Numbered from the stretch's first letter, positions 25,584 through 34,770 are shown. The stretch is 64,000 nt of DNA from Pedobacter africanus (GCF_900176535.1 NZ_FWXT01000001.1:3100001-3164000), one strand, 5' to 3'. Notes: generated from the letters alone by a model not told the origin. Made by a program: numbers and translations.

Positions 25584-27704
25584 ATGAATACTCGAACAAA
25601 GATTTTTAAACATGTAAGCTATTTGTGGGATGATGCAAAGGCTGCTGAAATGGCCGGAGATGAAGTAGCGTTGTTGATCTACCGTTCAAATTTATTAGGT
25701 GCCGACCTGCGTTTGACCAATTACGGCGGAGGCAATACTTCATGCAAGGCTATAGCCAAAGATCCGCTTACCGGACAGGAGGCTGAAGTGATGTGGGTGA
25801 AAGGCTCGGGCGGCGATTTAGGCACACTGAAGAAAAGTGGCCTTGCAGCACTGTATGTAGACCGGCTGCGCAACCTTAAAAATATTTACAGGGGACTGGA
25901 ACATGAAGATGAAATGGTCGAATTGTTTAACCATTGCATTTACGACCTGGCCAGTAAAGCCCCCTCCATTGATACTCCTTTGCATGGGTTCCTGCCCTTT
26001 AAGCACGTAGATCACCTGCATCCCGATGCGGCAATTGCCATCGCAGCGGCCAAAGACGGAGAGCGTATCACCAAAGAACTGTTTAACGGCACTATCGGCT
26101 GGGTGCCATGGCAAAAGCCGGGTTTTGAACTGGGCCTGATGCTGCGCAAGTGCCTGGATGAAAATCCTGGTATCAGAGGGATCATGCTCGGTTCGCACGG
26201 ACTGTTTACCTGGGGCGATACGGCTTATGAAAGTTATATCAACACCCTTGAAGTTATTGAAAGGTGTGCGGAGTACCTTGAAGAAAATTATGGAAAAAAA
26301 GGCCCGGTGTTTGGCGGGCAAAAAATAGAAAGCGCCGCAAAAGAACAACGCTTGAAACAGGCTGCGGCAATAGCGCCTGTATTGAGGGGCTTCTGCTCAA
26401 GTGAAAGAAACATGATCGGTCATTTTACCGATGATGCAAGGGTACTTGAATTTATCAATTCCCAGGACCTGGACCGCCTGGCGCCCCTGGGTACCAGTTG
26501 TCCTGATCACTTTCTACGCACTAAGATCAGTCCGCTGGTATTGAAGCTGGACATCAACGAAGACCTTGCCGATGTAAAATCCCTGAAAGAAAAACTAACA
26601 CCGGAGTTTGAGGCCTACCGTAAAATGTATGCCGAGTACTACAACTCCTGTAAACATAGCAACAGTCCGGCTATTCGTGATGCCAATCCGGTCATCATTT
26701 TGTACCCGGGCATCGGCATGTTCTCTTTTTCAAAAGATAAGCAAACGGCGAGGGTCGCTGCAGAATTCTATACCAATGCCATCAATGTAATGAAAGGGGC
26801 GGAAGCCATTTCTGAATACACTTCTTTACCGAGACAGGAAGCGTTCAACATTGAGTACTGGTTACTGGAAGAAGCCAAGCTGCAGCGCATGCCTAAGCCG
26901 AAAGCCCTTACCGGAAAAATTGCCCTGATTACAGGCAGTGCCGGAGGGATAGGCAAGGCCATTGCTAAAAAGTTTGTAGAGGAGGGTGCCGTGGTGGTAT
27001 TGAACGATATGAATGCAGAGCGCCTGGAAAGTGCAGGGGAAGAGTTTGAAAGTAAATATGGTAAGGATAGCTATGCCAAGGCTATGCTGAACGTAACCAG
27101 TGCTGAAGATATCTCGGCCGCGTTTGATGCTGCAGCATTGGCTTTTGGAGGGGTGGATATTGTGGTAAACAATGCCGGTCTTTCCATCTCCAAAACCATA
27201 GCCGATCATTCAGAAAAAGACTGGGACCTGCTCTACGATGTATTGGTGAAAGGCCAGTTTTTCATTACCCAGGCTGCTGCCGCGGTAATGCAGAAACAGG
27301 ATATAGGAGGTGACATTTTGAACATTGTAAGTAAAAATGCACTGGTAAGTGGTCCAAACAATGCCGGTTATGGCAGTGCCAAGGCGGCACAACTTCACCT
27401 GAGCAGGTTAAACGCTGCAGAATTGGGTGCTGACCGCATCCGCGTAAATGTAGTGAACCCGGATGCCGTGATCAGCGACAGCAACATCTGGGCCGGAGGA
27501 TGGGCCGAAGGCCGGGCAAAAGCTTATGGAATAACCGTGGCAGAGTTGCCGGCTTATTATGCAAAACGTACCTTGCTGAATGAAATAATTTTACCTGAAG
27601 ATATTGCCAACGCCTGCTTTGCTTTTGTAGGGGGGCTGCTGAACAAATCGACAGGAAATGTGTTAAATGTGGATGGTGGTGTAGCCAATGCCTTTGTCCG
27701 TTAA
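25584..27704 (+). CDS. Bifunctional rhamnulose-1-phosphate aldolase / SDR dehydrogenase
   Basis: The protein has 706 residues and two fused enzymes. The N-terminal class II aldolase part (about 20-430) has GGGNTSCK, VKGSGGDL, DTPLHGFLPFKHVDHLHPDA (His metal ligands) and GSHGLFTWG. The C-terminal SDR domain (about 440-706) has the cofactor motif TGSAGGIG at 450-457, NNAG, and the catalytic pair Tyr596/Lys600. Family knowledge: the aldolase splits L-rhamnulose-1-phosphate into dihydroxyacetone phosphate and L-lactaldehyde, and the dehydrogenase part oxidises or reduces lactaldehyde. Such fusions are often called RhaEW or RhaD. It follows rhaT by 22 bases and precedes the isomerase by 8. Confidence 0.93.
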   Translation: MNTRTKIFKHVSYLWDDAKAAEMAGDEVALLIYRSNLLGADLRLTNYGGGNTSCKAIAKDPLTGQEAEVMWVKGSGGDLGTLKKSGLAALYVDRLRNLKNIYRGLEHEDEMVELFNHCIYDLASKAPSIDTPLHGFLPFKHVDHLHPDAAIAIAAAKDGERITKELFNGTIGWVPWQKPGFELGLMLRKCLDENPGIRGIMLGSHGLFTWGDTAYESYINTLEVIERCAEYLEENYGKKGPVFGGQKIESAAKEQRLKQAAAIAPVLRGFCSSERNMIGHFTDDARVLEFINSQDLDRLAPLGTSCPDHFLRTKISPLVLKLDINEDLADVKSLKEKLTPEFEAYRKMYAEYYNSCKHSNSPAIRDANPVIILYPGIGMFSFSKDKQTARVAAEFYTNAINVMKGAEAISEYTSLPRQEAFNIEYWLLEEAKLQRMPKPKALTGKIALITGSAGGIGKAIAKKFVEEGAVVVLNDMNAERLESAGEEFESKYGKDSYAKAMLNVTSAEDISAAFDAAALAFGGVDIVVNNAGLSISKTIADHSEKDWDLLYDVLVKGQFFITQAAAAVMQKQDIGGDILNIVSKNALVSGPNNAGYGSAKAAQLHLSRLNAAELGADRIRVNVVNPDAVISDSNIWAGGWAEGRAKAYGITVAELPAYYAKRTLLNEIILPEDIANACFAFVGGLLNKSTGNVLNVDGGVANAFVR

Positions 27705-27712
27705 AACCAGAA

Positions 27713-28990
27713 ATGATGATATTAGAGAATTATCAGATAGATTCGCACAATAGCGAACTTTTAGCCAAACACCAGCGCAGGCTTGCCTTTATAGCTGATG
27801 AGGTTTCAGATGCCGAAGCAATTATACAGAAATTGATAGCTTTTCAGATCGGCATACCCAGCTGGGCCCTGGGTACAGGCGGCACCCGCTTTGGGCGCTT
27901 CTCTTCGGGAGGCGAGCCGCGTAACATCGAAGAGAAAATAGAAGATATAGGTTTGCTGCATAAATTAAATGCGGCAAGTGGTGCCATCTCGCTGCACATT
28001 CCCTGGGATACCGCAGATGATGTGCAGGCGGTTAAGGCCCTGGTAGCGCAGCACGGACTAAGTTTTGATGCCATGAATTCCAATACCTTCCAGGATCAGG
28101 CGGGTCAGGTGCATAGCTATAAATTTGGCTCCCTGCAACATGTCAGCAAAGCAGTGAGGAAACAAGCCATTGATCACAATATAGAGGTCATCCGTCAGGG
28201 CGTGGAACTGGGTTCTAAGGCACTTACTGTATGGCTGGCCGATGGCTCGTGTTTTCCCGGACAGCTCAACTTCCGGAAGGCCTTTCAGCATACTTTGGAA
28301 AGCCTGCAGGAAATTTATGCCGCTTTACCGGCCGACTGGAAGGTCTTTGTGGAGTACAAGGCCTTCGAGCCTAATTTTTATTCTACAACTGTGGGGGATT
28401 GGGGCCAGTCTTTATTGTATGCCAGTAAATTAGGCCCTAAAGCGTATACCCTGGTTGACTTGGGGCATCACCTGCCGAACGCCAACATTGAGCAGATCGT
28501 TTCCCTGCTGTTGATGGAAGGTAAGCTGGGCGGCTTCCACTTTAACGATTCCAAGTATGGTGACGATGACCTGACGGCCGGAAGTCTGAAGCCTTACCAG
28601 CTGTTCCTGATCTTCAATGAACTGGTGGAAGGAATGGATGCCCGCAACATGAAACACCATAGCGATCTGGGATGGATGATTGATGCCTCGCACAATGTCA
28701 AAGACCCGCTGGAAGATCTTTTACAGTCTGTTGAAGCCATCATGCTGGCTTATGCCCAGGCTTTGTCGGTAGACCGTAAGGCTTTACTGGAGGCACAGGA
28801 AACAAACGATGTGGCCCGGGCTCAGGAAATACTGCAGCAGGCTTTCCGGACCGACCTTCGTCCGCTGGTAGCCGAAGCACGATTACGTGCCGGCGCAGCC
28901 CTTGCCCCGCTGGAGCTGTTCAGAAAAATTAAAGTAAGGGAAGAACTCATTAAAAGCCGTGGTCTGAAAACCGTAGCGACAGGATTGTAA
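27713..28990 (+). CDS. rhaI: L-rhamnose isomerase, RhaI type
   Basis: This 425-residue TIM-barrel sugar isomerase resembles the Pseudomonas stutzeri-type L-rhamnose isomerases rather than E. coli RhaA. Metal-binding and catalytic stretches are visible: VFVEYKAFEPNFYSTTVGDW, LVDLGHHLPNANIE and FHFNDSKYGDDDLTAGS, which carry the expected Glu, Asp and His ligands. It converts L-rhamnose to L-rhamnulose. Two adjacent ATG codons begin the gene (27713 and 27716) and cannot be told apart. It sits 8 bases after the aldolase/dehydrogenase and 3 before the kinase, so the four catabolic genes form a tight operon. Confidence 0.9.
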   Translation: MMILENYQIDSHNSELLAKHQRRLAFIADEVSDAEAIIQKLIAFQIGIPSWALGTGGTRFGRFSSGGEPRNIEEKIEDIGLLHKLNAASGAISLHIPWDTADDVQAVKALVAQHGLSFDAMNSNTFQDQAGQVHSYKFGSLQHVSKAVRKQAIDHNIEVIRQGVELGSKALTVWLADGSCFPGQLNFRKAFQHTLESLQEIYAALPADWKVFVEYKAFEPNFYSTTVGDWGQSLLYASKLGPKAYTLVDLGHHLPNANIEQIVSLLLMEGKLGGFHFNDSKYGDDDLTAGSLKPYQLFLIFNELVEGMDARNMKHHSDLGWMIDASHNVKDPLEDLLQSVEAIMLAYAQALSVDRKALLEAQETNDVARAQEILQQAFRTDLRPLVAEARLRAGAALAPLELFRKIKVREELIKSRGLKTVATGL

Positions 28991-28993
28991 CGG

Positions 28994-30397
28994 ATGGAGG
29001 TAAAGATGAAGGCGGTTCCGGTAGTAGCGGTTTTTGATGTAGGTAAAACCAACAAGAAATTGTTCCTGTTTGACGAACAGTACAAAATTGTTTTCGAGCG
29101 CTCAGCAAGGTTTACTGAAACGGTGGATGAGGACGGTGACCCCTGCGAGAACCTGGAAAGCTTAAGGTTGTCCGTTTTTGACTCCTTAAGGGAGGTGTTC
29201 AGGAATCCTGCATTTGAGGTGAGGGCCATCAATTTTGCCACGTATGGTGCCAGCTTTGTTTATGTTGACGAAGATGGCAAAACTCTGGCGCCATTATATA
29301 ATTACCTGAAGGAGTATCCTCCGGCACTGAAAGATCAGTTTTACGCTGCTTATGGAGGCGAGACTGAGTTCTCTAACCGTACGGCCTCTCCTGTGCTGGG
29401 TAGCCTCAATTCGGGTATGCAGCTGTACCGTATCAAGTATGAAAAACCAGAGCTGTTTAAACAGATCAGGTATGCGCTTCACTTACCCCAGTACCTGAGC
29501 TACCTCATTTCGGGTGAGGCCTATTCTGATCTGACGAGTATAGGCTGCCACACCAATCTCTGGGATTTTACCCGGAACGATTACCATGAATGGGTACGCA
29601 AGGAAGGTATAATAGATAAGCTGGCGCCTATCGTTCCCTCAGACAGTGTAATCCCGGCTGCTTTCCCGGGAAACAATTATGCCGTTGGTGCCGGTTTCCA
29701 TGATAGCTCAGCAGCATTGGTGCCTTACCTGGTCAACTTCCACGAGCCTTTTGTCCTTTTGTCTACCGGTACCTGGTGCATCAGCTTAAACCCCTTCAAC
29801 TCAAATCCGCTCACAGCAGATGAACTGGAAAACGATTGCCTTTGTTATTTACAGTATGAGGGAAAGCCTGTAAAAGCTTCCCGGCTGTTTGCTGGCTATG
29901 AACACGAACAGCAGGTAAAACGGATAGCAGCCCATTTTGGAACAGATGTGATTGCTTACCGCTCAGTATCTTACGAACCGCAACTCATTGTAGCGTTACA
30001 GGAGGCAAACAAGCCAGATGGATCGGGCGATCGGCAGGGCGGTGGACTGAAAGAGTCCCCTTTTGCTAAACGCGACTTAAATCAGTTCAGTTCAGACATT
30101 GCTGCTTATCACCAATTAATGCTGGATCTTGTTGGCCAGCAGTATATTTCTACAAACAGGGTGCTTGCGGGCACTGCGGTAAAACGCATATTTGTAGATG
30201 GGGGGTTCAGCAAAAATGTAATATTCATGAACCTGCTGGCAGCGGCTTTTCCTCAGCTGGAGGTTTTTGCCGCCCATATGGCCCAGGCCACTGCAGTAGG
30301 CGCTGCCCTGGCCATCCACAAGTCCTGGAACACAAAGCCTTTGCCGAACGATATTGTGGAGCTGAAATATTATGCCGCAGGCACGGTTTTGTCTTAA
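28994..30397 (+). CDS. rhaB: FGGY-family carbohydrate kinase, probable rhamnulokinase
   Basis: The protein has 467 residues with the ASKHA/FGGY fold: first phosphate loop VFDVGKTNKKLFLF near residue 13, INFATYGASFVYVD, the second phosphate region LLSTGTWCISLNPF, and the adenosine motif FVDGGFSKN. It should phosphorylate L-rhamnulose at C1, filling the step between isomerase and aldolase. It is shorter than E. coli RhaB (489) and rather divergent, so the substrate call rests mainly on operon position. ATG 29006 is an alternative four codons in. The regulator gene follows after 36 bases. Confidence 0.85.
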   Translation: MEVKMKAVPVVAVFDVGKTNKKLFLFDEQYKIVFERSARFTETVDEDGDPCENLESLRLSVFDSLREVFRNPAFEVRAINFATYGASFVYVDEDGKTLAPLYNYLKEYPPALKDQFYAAYGGETEFSNRTASPVLGSLNSGMQLYRIKYEKPELFKQIRYALHLPQYLSYLISGEAYSDLTSIGCHTNLWDFTRNDYHEWVRKEGIIDKLAPIVPSDSVIPAAFPGNNYAVGAGFHDSSAALVPYLVNFHEPFVLLSTGTWCISLNPFNSNPLTADELENDCLCYLQYEGKPVKASRLFAGYEHEQQVKRIAAHFGTDVIAYRSVSYEPQLIVALQEANKPDGSGDRQGGGLKESPFAKRDLNQFSSDIAAYHQLMLDLVGQQYISTNRVLAGTAVKRIFVDGGFSKNVIFMNLLAAAFPQLEVFAAHMAQATAVGAALAIHKSWNTKPLPNDIVELKYYAAGTVLS

Positions 30398-30433
30398 ATT
30401 TTGTTAACTTAAGCCTTAACCTTAGCCGACGAG

Positions 30434-31465
30434 ATGAAGCCGCTGAATTTTTTCGATTTTATCCATGTAGACGAATATTCTTCTACGCCTAAATACCTGC
30501 AGCTAACGAATTCTATCTTAAGCGGTATAGAATCCGGTAAGATTGAGCAGGGCTATCTGCTGCCTTCTATCAATGAACTGAGCTATGAACTGGATATTTC
30601 CAGGGATACTGCCGAAAAAGGCTACAAACACCTTAAAAAGATTGGCATTGTAGGCTCGGTGCCAGGCAAAGGCTATTACATCATCAGTACGGCTTTCAGG
30701 TGCACCCTTAAAATATTCCTGCTCTTCAATAAACTCAGTGCGCATAAAAAGATCATTTATGATTCCTTTATCAAAGCACTGGGCGAGCATGTTGCTGTAG
30801 ATTTTTACATCTACAATAACGATTTTAACCTTTTTAAAAAATTGTTGTCCAATAAAAAGGGCGACTATTCCCATTATGTCATCATTCCTCATTTTATGGA
30901 AGCAAATGACCATGTTCACGAAGTGATCAACCAGATTCCCAAGGAAAAACTGGTCTTGCTGGACAAACTGGTGCCAGGTGTAAGCGGAGAATATGCTGCG
31001 GTATATGAGAATTTTGAAAATGACATTTACAATGCGCTTGAACAGGCCAGGGAGCACCTGAGTAAATACCATACCATCAAACTCATTATGCCGAAACGGA
31101 GTTATTATCCTATGGAAATCCTGAAAGGTTTTTACCGTTTCTGTCAGCAATACGCTTTTACCTCCAAAGTTGTGAACCAGATCCAGACCGAAGAGATTGC
31201 CGAAGGAGAGGTTTACATCAACCTGATGGAAGATGACCTGGTTAGCCTGATAGAAAGGATCATTAACCTGAAACTGGAACTTGGGAAAGACATTGGGGTG
31301 ATTTCCTACAATGAGACCCCTTTAAAAAAAATCATTTTAAACGGCATTACTACTGTGTCTACAGATTTCAGGCAGATGGGCGAAATGACAGCCAGATTGA
31401 TTCTGGACAACGCCAAAGATCACCTGGAAGTGCCCTTTCATTTAACGCTCAGGGCTTCGCTTTGA
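30434..31465 (+). CDS. GntR-family regulator with periplasmic-binding-like sensor domain
   Basis: The 343-residue protein has a winged helix at 1-80 (STPKYLQLTNSIL...YLLPSINELSYELDISRDTAEKGYKHLKKIG...PGKGYYI), the GntR DNA-binding signature. From about 85 on it has a LacI/periplasmic-binding-like ligand domain ending in TTVSTDFRQMGEMTARLIL. Such hybrids are common in Bacteroidota sugar loci. As last gene of the rha unit it is the probable regulator, sensing rhamnose or an intermediate. Whether it reads the GACAG direct repeats or the 18411 palindrome is unknown. Its 3' end overlaps the convergent nucleotidase gene by 28 bases. Confidence 0.88.
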   Translation: MKPLNFFDFIHVDEYSSTPKYLQLTNSILSGIESGKIEQGYLLPSINELSYELDISRDTAEKGYKHLKKIGIVGSVPGKGYYIISTAFRCTLKIFLLFNKLSAHKKIIYDSFIKALGEHVAVDFYIYNNDFNLFKKLLSNKKGDYSHYVIIPHFMEANDHVHEVINQIPKEKLVLLDKLVPGVSGEYAAVYENFENDIYNALEQAREHLSKYHTIKLIMPKRSYYPMEILKGFYRFCQQYAFTSKVVNQIQTEEIAEGEVYINLMEDDLVSLIERIINLKLELGKDIGVISYNETPLKKIILNGITTVSTDFRQMGEMTARLILDNAKDHLEVPFHLTLRASL

Positions 31466-31995
31466 TATTTCTCTTCTTCCATTAAGACAAGCACTTCCTG
31501 CCAGTTGTTTACCCGGGTGTGGTGGGTATGATTTGTATTGTGCCCTGCAGTAAACATAATAGGCATCCCTTTGCAGTAATCAAGGTTTTTGCAGTGGTCG
31601 TCAATCAGGTAATCGGTATTTACCACACTTTTGTCTCCGCAAAAAATAATATTTTTCCAGCTGATAAAAGGAAAGTGCTCGGCTAGCCATTCCCTTTTTT
31701 CAAATAAAGACAGCGGGAATTCCATTGCTGCCGAGACGATGTAAATTTCAAAGTCTTCAGCCAGTTTTTTTACTGCTGCTACAGCGCCTTCCATTACCGG
31801 GATTGTACGGAAAAATCCAGGCGAATAAACAAACTTTTTTACAGCCTCTTTATCAGGAAAAGCATCTGACTCCTTTACACCAATAAAAACCTCGTGACCC
31901 AGTTTAACGCCATAGTCGCGCTCATACCAGTTTAACCACTGGGCCTCGATGTTTGCGAGGACCCCGTCCATATCAATTCCGATTGTTTTTTTCAT
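31438..31995 (-). CDS. 5'(3')-deoxyribonucleotidase-like HAD phosphatase (NT5C family)
   Basis: The protein has 185 residues from ATG 31995 (a TTG at 32019 would add eight). The HAD nucleophile motif is GIDMDGVLA, with the Asp pair DxD; IVSAAMEFP is motif II and YLIDDH holds the late acidic residues. The pattern and length match the NT5C family of small soluble nucleotidases that remove phosphate from deoxynucleoside monophosphates. Substrate range varies in bacteria. It is divergent from a DeoR-type regulator and shares a repeat-rich promoter region with it, so that regulator is a plausible controller. The 3' end overlaps the GntR gene tail by 28 bases. Confidence 0.85.
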   Translation of the reverse strand: MKKTIGIDMDGVLANIEAQWLNWYERDYGVKLGHEVFIGVKESDAFPDKEAVKKFVYSPGFFRTIPVMEGAVAAVKKLAEDFEIYIVSAAMEFPLSLFEKREWLAEHFPFISWKNIIFCGDKSVVNTDYLIDDHCKNLDYCKGMPIMFTAGHNTNHTHHTRVNNWQEVLVLMEEEKYQSEALSVK

Positions 31996-32016
31996 GTGTT
32001 TCGAATTATTTTGCAA

Positions 32017-32024
32017 CAAATGTA
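32017..32024 (-). promoter_or_regulatory. -7 box (TACATTTG on - strand) of the nucleotidase gene
   Basis: The - strand reads TACATTTG, an exact TAnnTTTG match, 21 bases before ATG 31995. A TTG (CAA at 32046-32048 on +) lies 21 bases upstream, within the normal range for the Bacteroidota -33 element, so both promoter halves are present. That -33 lies inside the 32033-32047 repeat region. Confidence 0.5.
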
Positions 32025-32059
32025 GTTATATATTGCATAATATTGCAATATTTATTTAT

Positions 32060-32067
32060 TATATTTG
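32060..32067 (+). promoter_or_regulatory. -7 box (TATATTTG) of the deoR-type gene
   Basis: TATATTTG matches TAnnTTTG exactly, 20 bases before ATG 32088, and overlaps the start of the second TTGCA double site (32065-32079). A TTG at 32033-32035 is 24 bases upstream, one more than the usual range. Protein bound at the repeat would block this promoter. Confidence 0.5.
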
Positions 32068-32087
32068 CACAATATTGCAGTTAAATT

Positions 32088-32837
32088 ATGATTAAGGCAG
32101 AAAGACAACGGTTGATCATCTCGCATGTGAGTAAAGACCAAAAGGTACTTTTGAGCGACCTGAGTACATTATTAAGTGTATCTGAGGATACGGTAAGGAG
32201 AGACATTAAAGAACTTTCCGATCAGGGATTGCTGAAGGCCGTGCGCGGAGGTGCGATCTCTCATTCGCCCATTCCCCTGCATTTCAGGGACAGGGAACAT
32301 TATGATGTAAGTCATAAAGCAATTATTGCCGAAAAGGCGCAGCAATTTATCAGCGACGGGCAGGTGGTGCTTTTTGATTCCGGTACTTCAGCGCTCGCGG
32401 TAGCTACCCACCTGCCAAAAGAACGGAAAATTACCGCGGTGACCAATAGTTTCCCTGTGGCGGCTGTACTGGAAGACCATCCCAATGCCGAAGTGATCTT
32501 TATCGGGGGGCGTTTAAACAAGACCGCGTTTTCAACCTCTGGTCATGAGGTTATACGGGCGCTTGGCGGCCTAAGTCCGGATGTCTGTTTTCTGGGGATT
32601 TGCAGTATTGATGTAAACCATGGCATAACCGGAAAAGATTACGAAGATTCGCAGGTCAAGAAAATGATGGTAGAGCGGGCCAGGTATGTTATAGCCCTTT
32701 CAACATTGGAAAAAATCGGGACGGCAGAACCTTATCTGATCTGTGAGGCACAGTCACTCGACGCCATCATTACGGACATGGAGCCTGATCACGAAGCGCT
32801 GCAGGTTTATACAGCTGCAGGAATAGAAATTGTCTGA
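32088..32837 (+). CDS. DeoR/GlpR-family transcriptional regulator
   Basis: The protein has 249 residues. An N-terminal HTH_DeoR (about 1-57) contains RQRLIISHVSKDQKVLLSDLSTLLSVSEDTVRRDIKEL and the family segment LKAVRGGA. The C-terminal sugar-phosphate sensor (about 70-235) has LFDSGTSALAVATHL, AVTNSFPVAAVL and FIGGRL. Members usually repress a sugar or nucleoside operon and lose DNA affinity on binding a phosphorylated intermediate. The target operon is not evident. The divergent nucleotidase and the gene itself are the likely local targets through the TTGCA array. The gene converges on dxs with 4 bases between the stops. Confidence 0.9.
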   Translation: MIKAERQRLIISHVSKDQKVLLSDLSTLLSVSEDTVRRDIKELSDQGLLKAVRGGAISHSPIPLHFRDREHYDVSHKAIIAEKAQQFISDGQVVLFDSGTSALAVATHLPKERKITAVTNSFPVAAVLEDHPNAEVIFIGGRLNKTAFSTSGHEVIRALGGLSPDVCFLGICSIDVNHGITGKDYEDSQVKKMMVERARYVIALSTLEKIGTAEPYLICEAQSLDAIITDMEPDHEALQVYTAAGIEIV

Positions 32838-32841
32838 AGTT

Positions 32842-34770
32842 TTAAGAAGCCATTGTTTCGGTAGTTCTGCCTACCGCAATCTTTCTGATGGTTTTGATGA
32901 TCGAATTGGTATCATAACCACACAATGCCCATAGTTCCGCTTGTTCTCCGTGGTCAATAAAGCTGTCGGGGATACCCAATCTGATCACCTGCGCGCTGTA
33001 TTTGTGGTCGGCCATGAATTCCAGTACGGCAGATCCCATTCCGCCCTGTAAACAGCCATCTTCAACGGTAATTACATTCCTGTAGCGTTTAAATACATCG
33101 TGCAGTAAGGCTTCATCCAGCGGCTTAACGAAGCGCATATCGTAATGCGCAGGGTGTATACCTTCACTGTTCAGCTCTTTACAGGCTTCTACGGCAAAGT
33201 TCCCTACATGGCCAATGGTTAATATGGCTACATCTTCTCCGTCGCATATTTTTCTTCCTTTTCCAATTTCAAGTGCTTTAAAAGGTCTTTTCCAGTCTGG
33301 CAGCACTCCATTTCCCCTTGGGTAACGGATAGAAAATGGGCCGGTATTTTCCTGCTGGGCGGTATACATCAGGTTGCGCAACTCCTCCTCGTTCATTGGG
33401 GCAGCTACGGTCATATTGGGTATGCAACGCATATAGGCCAGGTCGTACGCGCCGTGGTGAGTGGCGCCGTCGGCGCCGGCAAAACCTGCCCGGTCCAGAC
33501 AAAACACTACATTCAATTTCTGGATGGCCACGTCATGGATCACCTGATCATATGCCCTCTGCATAAAGCTGGAGTAAATGTTGCAAAAGGGTACGAGGCC
33601 CTGTGTTGCCAGTCCGGCCGAAAATGTAACGGCGTGCTGTTCTGCAATGCCCACATCAAAAGCGCGGTTCGGCATGGCCTTCATCATGATGTTCATGGAT
33701 GAGCCTGAAGGCATGGCGGGGGTGATCCCTACAATTTTTTCATTGGCTTCTGCAAGCTCTACAAGGGTATGCCCAAATACATCCTGGTATTTAGGCGGCT
33801 GCGGCTTGTCGGATACAGATTTTTTGATCTCACCGGTAATCTTGTCGAACAAACCCGGTGCATGCCATTTGGTCTGGTCTTTTTCGGCCAGGGCAAAGCC
33901 CTTTCCTTTTAAGGTTACACAGTGCAAAAGTTTAGGTCCCGGGATATCTTTCAAATCCCTGATGACCTGCACCAGACGCTGTACATCATGGCCGTCAACC
34001 GGGCCAAAATATCTGAAGTTTAGTGCCTCGAACATGTTGCTTTGTTTAAGCAAGGTGCCCTTAATACTTTTTTCTATTTTCTTTACAAACTTATGTGCAT
34101 TTGGTCCCAGTTCAGATAACTTAAACAGTACCTGCGAAATATCTTCACGGAAACGGTTATAGGACTTCGAAGTGGTAATGCTGGTCAGGTACTCTTTCAA
34201 TGCGCCAACATTGGGGTCAATAGACATGCAGTTGTCGTTCAGGATCACCAGCAGGTTTGAATTTTCGATTCCGGCATGGTTTAGACCCTCAAAAGCAAGG
34301 CCGGCGGTCATGGCCCCATCGCCAATCACGGCTACGTGCTGTCTGTCGGTCTCCCCTTTATAGTGAGAGGCTACGGCCATACCCAAAGCGGCAGAAATGG
34401 ATGTGGAAGAATGCCCTACACCAAAAGTATCGTATTCACTTTCACTAATTTTTGGGAAACCACTAATGCCATTCAGCAGGCGGTTGGTATGAAATACAGC
34501 TTTCCTGCCGGTAAGTATTTTGTGCCCGTAAGCCTGGTGTCCAACATCCCATACCAATTTGTCGTAGGGGGTATTTAAGACATAATGCAGGGCCACCGTT
34601 AATTCCACAACCCCTAAACTGGCCGCAAAATGCCCGCCGTTTACACTGACCACATCAATAATGTACTGACGCAGTTCCTGTGCGATTTGTTCGAGGTCTT
34701 GTTCTTTATACTGCTTTAAATCAGCAGGATAGTTTATGTTGGGTAAAAACGGGCCGTTAATATCTTCCAT
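32842..34770 (-). CDS. dxs: 1-deoxy-D-xylulose-5-phosphate synthase
   Basis: The 642-residue thiamine-diphosphate enzyme has all family blocks: DVGHQAYGHKILTGR and GVGHSSTSISAALGMA in the N domain, VIGDGAMTAGLAFEGLNHAG...LNDNCMSI as the ThDP motif (GDG to N), then the transketolase Pyr domain with DVGIAEQHAVTFSAGLA and DRAGFAGADGATHHGAYD, and a C-terminal transketolase domain. It condenses pyruvate and glyceraldehyde 3-phosphate to DXP, the first step of the MEP isoprenoid pathway, also feeding thiamine and pyridoxal synthesis. It is divergent from glyA over 94 bases. The length is normal. Confidence 0.97.
   Translation of the reverse strand: MEDINGPFLPNINYPADLKQYKEQDLEQIAQELRQYIIDVVSVNGGHFAASLGVVELTVALHYVLNTPYDKLVWDVGHQAYGHKILTGRKAVFHTNRLLNGISGFPKISESEYDTFGVGHSSTSISAALGMAVASHYKGETDRQHVAVIGDGAMTAGLAFEGLNHAGIENSNLLVILNDNCMSIDPNVGALKEYLTSITTSKSYNRFREDISQVLFKLSELGPNAHKFVKKIEKSIKGTLLKQSNMFEALNFRYFGPVDGHDVQRLVQVIRDLKDIPGPKLLHCVTLKGKGFALAEKDQTKWHAPGLFDKITGEIKKSVSDKPQPPKYQDVFGHTLVELAEANEKIVGITPAMPSGSSMNIMMKAMPNRAFDVGIAEQHAVTFSAGLATQGLVPFCNIYSSFMQRAYDQVIHDVAIQKLNVVFCLDRAGFAGADGATHHGAYDLAYMRCIPNMTVAAPMNEEELRNLMYTAQQENTGPFSIRYPRGNGVLPDWKRPFKALEIGKGRKICDGEDVAILTIGHVGNFAVEACKELNSEGIHPAHYDMRFVKPLDEALLHDVFKRYRNVITVEDGCLQGGMGSAVLEFMADHKYSAQVIRLGIPDSFIDHGEQAELWALCGYDTNSIIKTIRKIAVGRTTETMAS

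Larger units (their letters stand above)
32011..32079. promoter_or_regulatory. Phased TGCA operator array in the divergent nucleotidase/deoR promoter region
   Basis: TTGCA occurs five times: at 32011, 32033, 32043, 32065 and 32075. The two double sites, 32033-32047 and 32065-32079, match at 14 of 15 bases and start 32 bases apart, about three helical turns. The first single site is 32 before 32043. A perfect 14-base palindrome AATATTGCAATATT lies at 32039-32052. Both predicted -7 boxes fall within or beside the array, which fits autorepression by the DeoR protein encoded downstream. Confidence 0.6.

Noticed and set aside
33578..34162. 194-residue open frame on the + strand
   Set aside because: It is antisense to dxs, a full-length and well-conserved gene.
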